Of a DNA stretch of 64,000 bases, positions 31,974-41,673 are shown piece after piece; within the stretch, counting starts at the first letter, position 1, and each line of letters starts with the position of its first letter. A program made the translations under genes and the position numbers. Under the pieces are notes generated by a model that was given only the letters and a program-made list of their open reading frames with translations, was not told the origin of the DNA and did no database searches. This DNA comes from Pyronema omphalodes (lineage: Eukaryota; Ascomycota; Pezizomycetes; Pezizales; Pyronemataceae), in assembly GCA_024516155.1 (NCBI GenBank), contig JAJJXM010000023.1, positions 310,001 to 374,000 of the forward strand, written 5' to 3'.

Positions 31974-34900
31974 ATGCCGGGCAACAAAAGACACTCAAAC
32001 ATGCCTCGTTCGGCTGTGGCCGCCACCCCTCCTCAAACCGCAGTACCTATCCCAGCAGTCTCCACCGTGTGTGCCGCAGGGGAGTCCACGTTCTCGCATG
32101 ATTCGAGGCCTTCGACTCCGGTTCGCAAATCGAGTACTACATCTCTTGCCACATTTGCAACGCGATCAACAGCGTCGTTGCGAGGAACAGTTGAGCGCAG
32201 TACAACATCACATGAAAATGATGTATGTTGAGTGAGGACTACTAGGTCTATGACCCCGTCATGTAACTTGGCTGATCGCATATGTAGGATTCTAGCAGAC
32301 GGTCTTCATGGTTCAAGAAGGGTACCTGGCCACTGAGCGGACATAAATCGGCGGCAGTATCTCACGTTGCACATGATAATCACCACGACTTGGATCACTC
32401 TGACTCGGAATTACCGAACAGTCCTTATATGCACGCGCCGAACCATGACTACGGACCTACCTACCAGAAATCAAGCACCAGGTTACATGAGGATTATGGA
32501 ATTGGAGCGCGCACGCCTACCGGAACATTATCTAAGAAGCCGTCGCTCATGATGCCCCCACCTCCCTCAGTAGCCCCACCACAAGAGACCTGCCCCCCAT
32601 CATCGTCACGCCCAGAGACGCCAGCACCAGCACCTGCGCCTACACCCGCACCCGCGCCCGCGCCAGTAATACCCGAGCCAGAACCGGAGCCAGAACCAGA
32701 GCCTACACCTGCGCCTGTGGAAATACCAGAACCCGAGCCTGCACCGGAAGAACCAACGGTGGATAATACTACCGAGGCTGCGGAAACAAATACCCCAGCT
32801 GTACAGGGCGGTGGACTGTCATCGTGGGTACCGCTTGTGGGATGGTGGTATGGATCGCAACCAGCGCCAACACCAGAGCCAACGTCAGCAGCCACGCCAG
32901 CCCCGAAACCTGAGGATAAAAAGGAACCCTCGCCGGAGCCAATAAAAGTTATTGAAGAGGAGCCAGAAGTTGAGGAGGAACCGGTTGTGGAACCTGTAAA
33001 AGAACCGGAACCAGAGGTCAAGCAGATTCAGCCAACGTCTGACGACATAATAAAGGCAAACAGAATGCGGGCGGAGTCGTCAGCGGGAGGATCTACAGCA
33101 TCGATAAGATCGGTACCGGCACGTCCTCGGTCATGGTTTGGACTATGGGGCGGGGGATATGAGGCGGTGCCGGAGAGCGCACCAGATACAAAACCGGATG
33201 TAGGCGAGGTGCCCGCTGTACCTATCATGCAGGCCCCCACTCGAGCACCATCAATTGCGGAGCCAGTTGTGGAGGAAGAAGCACCACCCACAGCATCCGC
33301 AAACGTGTCTATGCAGAGTGGAACGGCGCCATCAACAAGCGCACCAGCTAATAGAGGCTATGGCTGGTTTTGGTCTTCAGCCAGGAATGCAGACACCAAC
33401 AGTATTCGATCAGCAGACGGCGAAGTTGCAGTAGCTGGTGCGCCATCAGAAGCCAATCCACAGAAGGCAAAGGTTAAGCAACCAGATATGCCCGCTTCTT
33501 CGGTTACAAAGTCCGCATCGCAACTTTCGCTTCTTCAGCAGGATAACTGTCGGGTTGTTACTCCAAAGCCGTCGAATTCAAAATTAGCTGCCGCTCCGAT
33601 TCCAAAATCAGATGCTGTCAATGCTGCTGCTCCAGGTTTACAACCATCTAGCGCTTCGGTAGTCGCTGCTGCGGAAACCAATGCTGCAATGTTAGCTGCT
33701 TCCGAAGCAAGAAATGCCAAACAGAAGCTACAGAAAATGATGCAGCAACAAAATCACTTGCTTCCTGCATTCGAATCATGTTATCGTCTTCCAGAACAAC
33801 CTTCGGTGTTACAACGAGTGACCGGGTTGTTCCGGCATACACCAGTTGATACAAGCCATTTATATCTCTCAAAACAACCTCCTAGGATTAGAAAAGCGGT
33901 AGCAATTGGAGTTCATGGATTCTTTCCGATGAAGCTGGTCCGTTCCGTTCTTGGAGAACCCACCGGAACATCAATCCGCTTCGCCAACCATGCTGCCTCC
34001 TCTATCAAGCGGTGGGCAGAAAAAAATGGAATTGAGGTTGAAGTTGAAAAAATTGCTCTTGAAGGTGAAGGAAAGGTTGGCGACAGAGTAGAAATGCTCT
34101 GGAAGCTTCTCCAAAACTGGATGGACCATGTCAGATCGGCGGACTTTGTTTTGATGGCCGCTCACTCGCAAGGTGTGGTTGTCGGAATGCAGTTGTTGGC
34201 ACGGTTGATTGAGGAGGGTTGTGTTGATAATGCTCGTATTGGATTCACCGCAATGGCTGGAATAAACTTGGGACCTTTCTACCACTTGCCAACCTCTATT
34301 CTAACCGGATCAGCAAAAGAATTGTTCGAATTCCAACGCCACGATTCTCCGGCGTCAAAGAAATACGTTCAAGCTATCCGCACCGTCCTAGCTCAGAACG
34401 TACGTATTTGTTATGTTGGTAGTATCGACGATCAGCTGGTTCCGTTGGAGTCTTCGGTTATGACAAATATCTCGCATCCTCATATTTACCGTGCTGTCTT
34501 TATTGATGGAAGGATTCATGCCCCAGACTTCATCAGTCATCTTGTAGGATTCGCTTTGAAGCTCAGGAATCTTGGTGTTACGGACCATGGCTTGATTCGT
34601 GAGCTTTCTACTCCGTTGGCGGGAAGTTTGTATGGTGGTGAGGGTCATTCACGGATTTATAACGATGGTGCAGTTTATGAGTATGTATTCCTGATTTCTC
34701 CTATTACCCGAATGATTGATTACTAACATACCCTAGCCTCGGAGTTCGCCATGCCCTTGAAACCACCGAATGTCCCGGCATTCCTCTCCGGGTTCTTCCC
34801 TTTGAATTACCAACCAACGTAAACCCATACTTCCTCCCCTGGTCACTCCGGGGGCTTCTTGAAGAGACCATCGTCCGCACGCAGCTTTCCGGCGAGTGTA

Positions 34901-34995
34901 CCGAGTTATTGGAACAATTCGAAGCTTGGAAACCGACGAGTAAAGTTTTGAAGGATGTTAAGTTTCGTTTAGAAGGCATCAGAAGTAAACTTTGA
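31974..34995 (+). CDS. YML020W-like protein, putative alpha/beta-hydrolase
   Basis: Three exons are read: 31974-32222, 32288-34680 and 34737-34995. The introns are 65 nt (GTATGT...TATGTAG) and 56 nt (GTATGT...ACCCTAG, branch CTAAC). Phases close and give 966 aa. The C-terminal ~380 residues match the fungal family of budding-yeast YML020W, a protein of unknown function. Lipase-like features are IGVHGFF (His626), DFVLMAAHSQGVVVG with a candidate nucleophile Ser710 in A-H-S-Q-G, SIDDQLVP (Asp797/798) and DGRIHAPDF (His827). These could form a Ser-Asp-His triad, but no activity is established. The N-terminal half is disordered: a Ser/Thr-rich start, a Pro-Glu-Ala repeat block (PEPEPEPEPTPAPVEIPEPE), then a patchy region with two tryptophan-rich motifs (LVGWWYGSQP, RSWFGLWGGGYE, YGWFWSSARN) that may be short binding motifs. 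The ATG is the first in frame. Confidence 0.85.
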
Positions 34996-35620
34996 CTCTC
35001 TGATGGAAGGATTAGATGTAAATTGTAGCTGATTAAAAGAGCTGCAGTTCCGTTAAGACCTCCACCCTTGCGAAGGACGAGTTTACTCTGATTTTGAACG
35101 AACCCTTTTGCTTTGCCATTCTGGACGGGACGGATAACGCATTTCTTGCCAGGGATTTTCGATCCTGTTACTGATATTAACACTGAGACTTTATTCTGGA
35201 AGGATAATGGGGATATCATAACTGAACCCCGGATCCTGGACGCATCTGGATTTACTAAGACTGGGAAACAATAGATTTCTCTTCAAAAAAACAAGAAATC
35301 TATTGAACCCCATCATCTTGGAACTGACTGACTGAGCACAAGCGAGCTTAGATTTCTTGTTGACTTTTTTTTCCCTTTCTCTTTCCTTATCTGCTTTATT
35401 TCCTTGTTGTCTTTTTCTTTTTTTTTGATCCCCTGGAGTTTTTTTGGCGATTGGACACAAATGTTTTTTCTTTTTTCTATTTTTTTTTTGCAGTTTTTTT
35501 GAACTCATAGTTGACTTGACTTGACTTGATTTGAACATACATCATACATTATCTTAGATGCAGCTTTTTTTTTGTTTTGATGATGGTTGCTTTTTTTTTC
35601 TTTTTGCGTAGCTTGGAGTT

Positions 35621-35681
35621 TGACTGACTGACTGACTGACTGACTGACTGACTGACTTGTGGATTTGTGGATATTATTACT

Positions 35682-35721
<40 letters not shown>
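35621..35721. repeat. (TGAC)9 followed by 39-nt poly-T
   Basis: Nine TGAC units occupy 35621-35656, and a 39-nt uninterrupted T run occupies 35683-35721. The T run is long for a nuclear genome and its length is uncertain in any assembly. Confidence 0.95.
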
Positions 35722-35722
<1 letters not shown>

Positions 35723-36069
35723 AAAGTTGAGCGGGTTTTTATGAGATTATGATATGCTAGTTTGTTGCGGTTTGTCGCGGTGTGGGCTGTGGACTGTGGA
35801 TTGTGGATTGTGGATTGTGTTGTCTGGGTGTTGTCTGGGTGTTGTCTGGGTGTTGTATGGGTGTAGGATGTGTAGGTTATGGGGATTATGTGGGGATTGG
35901 GTATCGGACGGGTGTTTTCAGGTTGGATTCTGCGGGATGGGTTGTGAGGATGCAGGCAGAGGCAGAGATGGAAACGGAGATGAATTCAAAGTGTACAACA
36001 AAACAAACAAGCAATGAAGGAATAAGGAATAAGGAATCCAAATAAACTGAGAATAGGGATTGTGTGTGA

Positions 36070-36187
36070 TAGGATTGGATAGGATGGGATGGGATTGGAT
36101 AGGATGGGATAGGATAGGATTGGATGGGATGGGATGGGATGGGATGGGATGGGATAGGATCCCCCCCCCCCCCCCCCCCCCCCCCCC
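36070..36187. repeat. GGGAT/GGATT pentamer array ending in 27-nt poly-C
   Basis: About 17 pentamer units (GGGAT, GGATT, AGGAT variants) run from about 36070 to 36160 and abut a perfect 27-nt C run at 36161-36187. G-rich strand segments here could form quadruplexes. Confidence 0.9.
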
Positions 36188-36934
36188 GGGGCTCTCTTTG
36201 AGCAGAGTATGCAGGGTGGTGAGGGTGGGGTGGAGACCTTGGAGTACAGTGTACCGTGATTAATAAAGCGGAGATTAGTAAGTAAGTACATAAAGTTAGG
36301 TAGTTGTAGATGTAGGTTAAGTCTTAGATACTATATATACTATATACTATATTCACTTGTTATTACTATATTATTACTACATATACATATATATGTATTT
36401 GTTGATTTATATTTTTATAAGTGGAAATTTATAAGTGGAAATTTATAAGCAAAATTTATAAGAAAATTTATAAGGAAATTTGGAGTATATATGGAGTACG
36501 TACTTGATGTATGTGTGTATGTATGTACTTAATGTATGTACTGTATTGGTTTTTTGCTGATGATGATGGTGATGATGATGGTGATGATGAGATATCGGCG
36601 GTCTCCTCTCGTGTGCAGCCCTAGTGAGGGTTATAGACCAGACCGGACCGGACTGTATACGGTATTGATTATGAGTAGAGAGTTATAGGTTGTAACTGTG
36701 ATGGGGATTTTTATGTAAGCGGGGTTGAAGTGGTGGTTTATGTAAGGAGTTAAAAGTGGGGGAGGGTGGTGGGGATGAGGGGGATGGTGGGGATGAGGGG
36801 GATGGTGGGGATGAGGGGTTTGGTTTTTGGTTTTTAGTTTTTATTTTTATTTTTGTTTTTAGTTTTTATTTTTATTTTTAGTTTTTGGTTGTTGCTATCA
36901 ATGGGCTACTATCTACCCTCCACAATATCTCTTT

Positions 36935-36965
<31 letters not shown>

Positions 36966-37190
36966 ACTAATCAGCTGGATATACCAGTAATAGTTTGTGT
37001 TTTTCTATAGTTATGTATGTATTCGACGTTTATTTTGATTTTTGTATCTAGAGTCTTTCGGCATATGTACTAGGTGGTTGGTTGTAGTGAGTAATGAGTA
37101 ATGAGTTTGATTGGGTGATTTCTGTGTGTGTGGGGGGAGGGGAGGGGAGGGGAGGGGATGGGAGGGGAGTTATCGACAGGTATCTTGTAT

Positions 37191-37246
37191 CATGTATCAA
37201 GTATCATGTAGTAAGTAGCATGTATCAAGTATCATGTAGTAAGTAG
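37191..37246. repeat. Exact 28-bp tandem duplication
   Basis: Two identical head-to-tail copies of a 28-bp unit beginning CATGTATCAAGTATCATG. Partial AAGTAGCAAGTAG copies follow. Confidence 0.9.
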
Positions 37247-38525
37247 CAAGTAGCAAATAGCATATTTCTAGCCAGTACATACATGATACATGACATATAC
37301 AGGTAACAGCGGTACAGTACATTATCTCAATATGTTGTATCCTCAACACACAAATTGTCCATAACTATTGCTTCCGGTTTACATATATGTGTAGGTAAGC
37401 TACTGGAAAGTTTATTTTTTTGAGAAGTTGGAGGTGTGTATGTAGGCATTTGCATTTGCATATGTATCATTCTCTTCCTATCCGACTCCGAGACTCACGC
37501 CTTGAAATGTAGATGATAGAGAATCATTCGTTGGGAATTGATTTAAATGGTAATGAAAATAAGTAGGGCATTTTAAAAGACATTCCACATAGTATCTCCC
37601 AGTTCCATGTCTCGATTGACTATGCTATCTATAAACTACTTTCAAATATCTAGCGATTTACACAACTCGTCAATTCATTGTGAATTGTACATACCATTAT
37701 CAGTGGATAAGTAAAGCGGAAGACCTTTCTTTAAGCTACTCGAGGATTGTTTCTCTTGTTTCTCTTATCTTACTACATGTAAGCCTGGGCTTGGAGGTGG
37801 ATAAGGTTTAGATTAGGGCCGGACTTGGAGATGAGATTGTGAATGTCTTCAAGAAAATGGTTTTTGTGGAAGGTAGAATGGTAATGACATGGGTTATTTG
37901 ATATAAGAGTAAATATTTGGGGTACGTTGTATGGATCTGTAGAGTAGATGGTCTTGTAGGTACCAGGTAGCAATTTTGCGTCTGAATCATTGTTTTGTGA
38001 AGGATATGATTTTCTGTGGACAATGAGATATATAGCGGATTTGAAGGGCTTATTTGATATTTTATTTTCAGCGTTTATGTATCTACCTTCTTTTTGTCTT
38101 TTGTATTCTTGCAATTATCATGATGGCTGGACGAATAATCCTGCCGCATTTAATCATGAGATATCACTCTGCTGTCATGTTCATGGTCTTTTTTTCCTCA
38201 TTCTAGCGAATACTCTGGTAAACATAGTTTACTATTTGTACCTAGTGGTGCATATATATGAATGAAAAAGGGCATTAGAAAATTCGGCAGGGAAAGCGAG
38301 GATGGTCAGATGGGCATGGGAAGGAAAAGAAAGCCGTTCAGAATTTTTCAAAATTTTATAGAGCGCTGCATTTTTCCATTTCCTTTAGGTGGAAAAAGTA
38401 ATTGAAATTCCGGATGTAACTAATTATGTAACCCTAAATCTAAGCTAGAACATTATTTTAAAAAAATTAAAAAAACAATAAGAACAGTAATAATCCAAGT
38501 TAAGACAAAATCTGTGATTCTATTC

Positions 38526-40392
38526 TCATCGCCTTTTCTTTCTTTCAGCTTTTTCAGCTTCTTCATGAACTATGTCATTCACGCTCTTTCCCAACAAAAG
38601 CACTTTGGCGACAAATCCGTATCCAACCTGTACCTCTAGCACATCATCACATGCCTGATCGTGCTTCCTAGTCTTCACCGAAGCCTTCTTCCGTTGTCCT
38701 GGTTTAACGTGCATGGCCTTTTCCGATTCTTCCTCTGCGACATCAAAAGTCCTCTTTCTTGTTATGCCTATCTTTGGGTCTTCTTCCTGGGCCTTCTTTT
38801 TGCGTGTATCCTGCTCCTTGTTCTTACACTCATTCTCAACCCTCGTCTTTCGAGTATTATCTTCACTCTTGTTACGGATATCCTCTTCTCTCCTCACATA
38901 GTCTTCCCGTTCCCTCTTCCTTCGCATATCCTTTCCCTTCTTCTGGTTCGTAGCATAATCTGGCATACTAGTTTTCCGCTGTGGTGGTTTCGGTCGAAGC
39001 GTCATGTTTATGGGGTCTTTTCTCCGCTTTGAGTGTCCATCCGAGGACCCTTCCAGAGCTGCATCCTTCTCTTCCATAATCTCCCATGTTCTCTTCTTCG
39101 TCACTCCTTGCTTTGGTTCTTCTGTCATCCAATCTTTTCCTTTCGATTTTTCCTGCTCCCTTCTCTCATGGATATAAGCAAACCCTTGTTTTTGCTCCGA
39201 CCTTGCCTGATCACTCTGTTTCTGTTTCGACCCCATCCTAGCAGATTCCTTCGCTCGCTCTTCCTCCTGTTTCTCTCGGATGTAATCCATAAGACTGATT
39301 TCCGATAAAGCTGGAGTCAATTCTCGAAGCCGTGATTTATCTTCTTCGTCCTCTTCTTGCTTGGTATGATCGAATTTGAACTCAGGCAGCGGTGTTGTTG
39401 GACGGGACATCGCAATCCTTTCCTGTTCCTGCTTCTCTTCGATATAATCCATAAGACCAGCATTAGATAATGGTGTCGAAGGTGTTAATGGCGTCGCCGG
39501 GGATGCTGATCGACTTGCATAACACGATGAAGTATCCAAATCAAGCGAATTTGTTGATTCGTCCTTAAATTTCACCAAGGCTCTGATAAATTCTCGATTT
39601 TTCTCAAGCTCTTCTTTCGGAATTTTACTACATCCGTCGTTTCCAATGGCATTGATAATTCCGTCGACTCGTTCTTCTGTCTCCATTGCTGTTCGACGTT
39701 GCTTCGGTGCAAGTACCATGGCGGAATTTGGGGGCTGCAAAAACGGGGCCGCGCTGGTACGGTTGTTTTGTTCCATTACTTTGTACATCATAGCAAGGTT
39801 CCGATTTAGAATCGCGGTCTGGGTTTCTTGTGCTTTTGCTATCTCTTGTCGAATTCTTTCTTGTTCCTTCTCGATACCGAGTAAAGTTGAATCGAAGCTT
39901 AAAATCGATGCACTGTAACATTAACTGAATTAGCAATCGTTATTTTTCCGAAATATTGATTTTAAAAAAACACTGAACTCACGTTGCTGCCTCTGCCTTG
40001 TAGAGCTTGATTTCCTTCATACAATCCTGAAGTACCTTCTTCTTCTCAGAAAAGTCACCCTTCAATATCCGTTTAATCCTCTTTAATCGATCTCCTGTAG
40101 CGATACCAATATTCTTTTCCCTGAATTCCTTAAGCTTAAGCAATTCCTTTTTAATATTGCCAATTGTCTTCTTCAAGCTTTCCTTTCTCGAATCTCGGAA
40201 GTGTCGGAATAATGAATTCGGATCTTTCAAATCCTTCTCAAGGTCGTTAAGGGTGACCGATACTTTGAAGAGTTCATCGCAGAGGGATTTAAAGTCGCTT
40301 GGGATTTCCTTGTATGCATAGAACAATTTCAACGCAATGCTTCCGACGGCGAAAAAATCACCAACTCCGAATCCGAAGGGAACTGCAGCCAT
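38526..40392 (-). CDS. Protein with fungal STAND/NLR-type N-terminal domain and charged coiled-coil tail
   Basis: Two exons are read: 40392-39983 and 39912-38526. The 70-nt intron has a GTGAGT donor and a TGTTACAG acceptor; the phase closes, giving 598 aa. The start MAAVPFGFGVGDFFAVGSIA, followed by a helical region (KLFYAYKEIPSDFKSLCDEL, SVTLNDLEKDL), is typical of the helical N-terminal domains of fungal STAND/NLR proteins and their stand-alone relatives (PigL_N, HeLo-like and SesA-type groups). Residues 100-180 continue as basic helices. From about 230 on, the protein is a Glu/Lys/Arg-rich, low-complexity coiled coil. It has two copies of a short motif, LMDYIEEKQEQERIAM and LMDYIREKQEEERAKE, a partial third (FAYIHERREQEKSKG), and repeated R-K-R-T-F/W-E/D motifs. 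No NACHT or NB-ARC nucleotide-binding motif, ankyrin or WD repeats are present. It may signal or anchor; the function is unknown. Confidence 0.8.
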
Positions 40393-41673
40393 TCCGAAGG
40401 TATATCGTAGTTCACTATCGATAGTTGTTTACAAATTATTGATGAAGTCCAAGTCGTGCTAGCCTAATAACCGATTGCGATGGTGTTGGTGAGTGTAGGA
40501 GTAGAATTCGATGCAGGGTGGAGATTGTTCGCTAATATATATATGCAGCCACTACCTATGAATCTATGATACTTCTTCTGCATTTATGTATCGATGATAG
40601 CGGGTTCAAGATTCCCGGCCGCAGTTGCATGCGCCATAATGCGTCGATTAACGCTGAGCTTCGAAACATTATTAGGCGAATCAGAGCCTAGTGAGGCGTA
40701 TGGTATTCTTGGCAGTCATATTGGTCTAGGCATCCAATGACACCTGAGACGATTATTACTACAATCAGTACTGATATATTATACCTCCTTCCTAATCTGG
40801 CAGTGTGCGAGAAAACTGTAAGGAAATGCGTCGTCCTAAGGTTCGGCGGAGCAGCGCCTCAATGCAAAATACTGGATTACGGATTATGGACTTACAGACG
40901 AATGTAGAGTGATGGGGGTTGCACTCAGTACTGGGGTAAGCTCTGTTTTATCAACGTGCCAGACTTGTTTCATCCAGAACATCTCCTTCTATGAAGCATC
41001 AAATATCTTTTGATGATCATGATGGGAAAAAAAACTGGCTATCACATGGCACTTAATTCTTTATCTGTTTTTCAGGAAGCCCTTGAAGTTATAGTTATGC
41101 TGTCGTGTGGGGCCTCCTTCATTTGTGGCACTCCCCGAGCACAACTGTGACTACATACACGGGTCGCAGTTCGCACCGCCACCAGAGCCAGAACATGTGG
41201 GGTTATCTCTATCTCTATTGTACGACTTAACAATCTAGACGGACAAGGCTCCGCGGGGATAAGCAGAATACTTGGAATGTTATCGATAATTTCTTTTTTG
41301 TATCATTTTCAGCTGAGTTTTTTTTAAAAAATCGATTGATTTATTCTCGTTTGTCACCGCAGGCCGGATAATGATCTATCATGATGTCACTGCTATAAAT
41401 TAACTTTTAGTGGCGACTGTATAGCGTGTGGGGAGGACCTGGTCGGCGGGAAGGCTATGTTAGGGCTTGGCTCGGTTAGGATCTATCATCTGGATAAGCG
41501 GGTGCTAAGCCTTACGAGCCATAAGCTGGGGTTAAACGCAATTATACCAGCGTAAATCGATTATCGATTATTGTCACTTAAAAGCCACAGAAACCTGTGT
41601 CAAATTCTCATTACATGTTTCTAAAATATCTCCCGTAACCCTCTATTACATAACCATCTCCACTTACAACCGC
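40393..41673. other. Intergenic DNA with one copy of a diverged repeat
   Basis: This is the upstream region of the STAND-like gene and the 3' flank of tel1. It contains the 213-bp repeat copy listed separately. No tRNA or protein gene is seen. Confidence 0.55.
40933..41145. repeat. Diverged interspersed repeat, copy A
   Basis: Aligns collinearly by eye with 60794-61034. Shared blocks include GGTAAGCTCTGTTTTATCA against GGTCTAACGCTCTGTTGTATCA, CTATGAAGCATCAAATAT against CCATGAACCACCTAATAT, TTTTGATGAT, TGGCTATCACA against TGGCTATTACA, CAGGAA after a pyrimidine run, and GGCACTCCCCGAGCACA against GGCACCCCGAGTACA. It is non-coding as it stands. The pyrimidine-CAG-GAA block in both copies looks like an old intron acceptor, so this may be the remains of a gene-bearing transposon. 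Confidence 0.65.

Larger units (their letters stand above)
34996..38525. other. 3.5 kb of simple-sequence intergenic DNA
   Basis: No supported gene. It is dense in simple repeats: T-rich runs at 35370-35580, TGAC repeats, poly-T, GGGAT repeats and poly-C (listed separately), GATGGTGGGGATGAGGGG repeats near 36765-36825, AT runs near 36941-36964, and a duplicated 28-mer at 37191-37246. The open frames at 35191-35538 and 35754-36291 are readings of these repeats. Confidence 0.6.

Noticed and set aside
32494..33021. 175-codon minus-strand Gly/Ser frame
   Set aside because: Antisense of the Pro/Glu repeat block in the YML020W-like gene.
35191..35538. 115-codon minus-strand Lys-rich frame
   Set aside because: Reading of T-rich simple sequence; not a gene.
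40605..40640. tRNA-like T-arm (GGGTTCAAGATTCCC)
   Set aside because: The loop between the pairing stems is too long, and no acceptor, D or anticodon stems fit around it.
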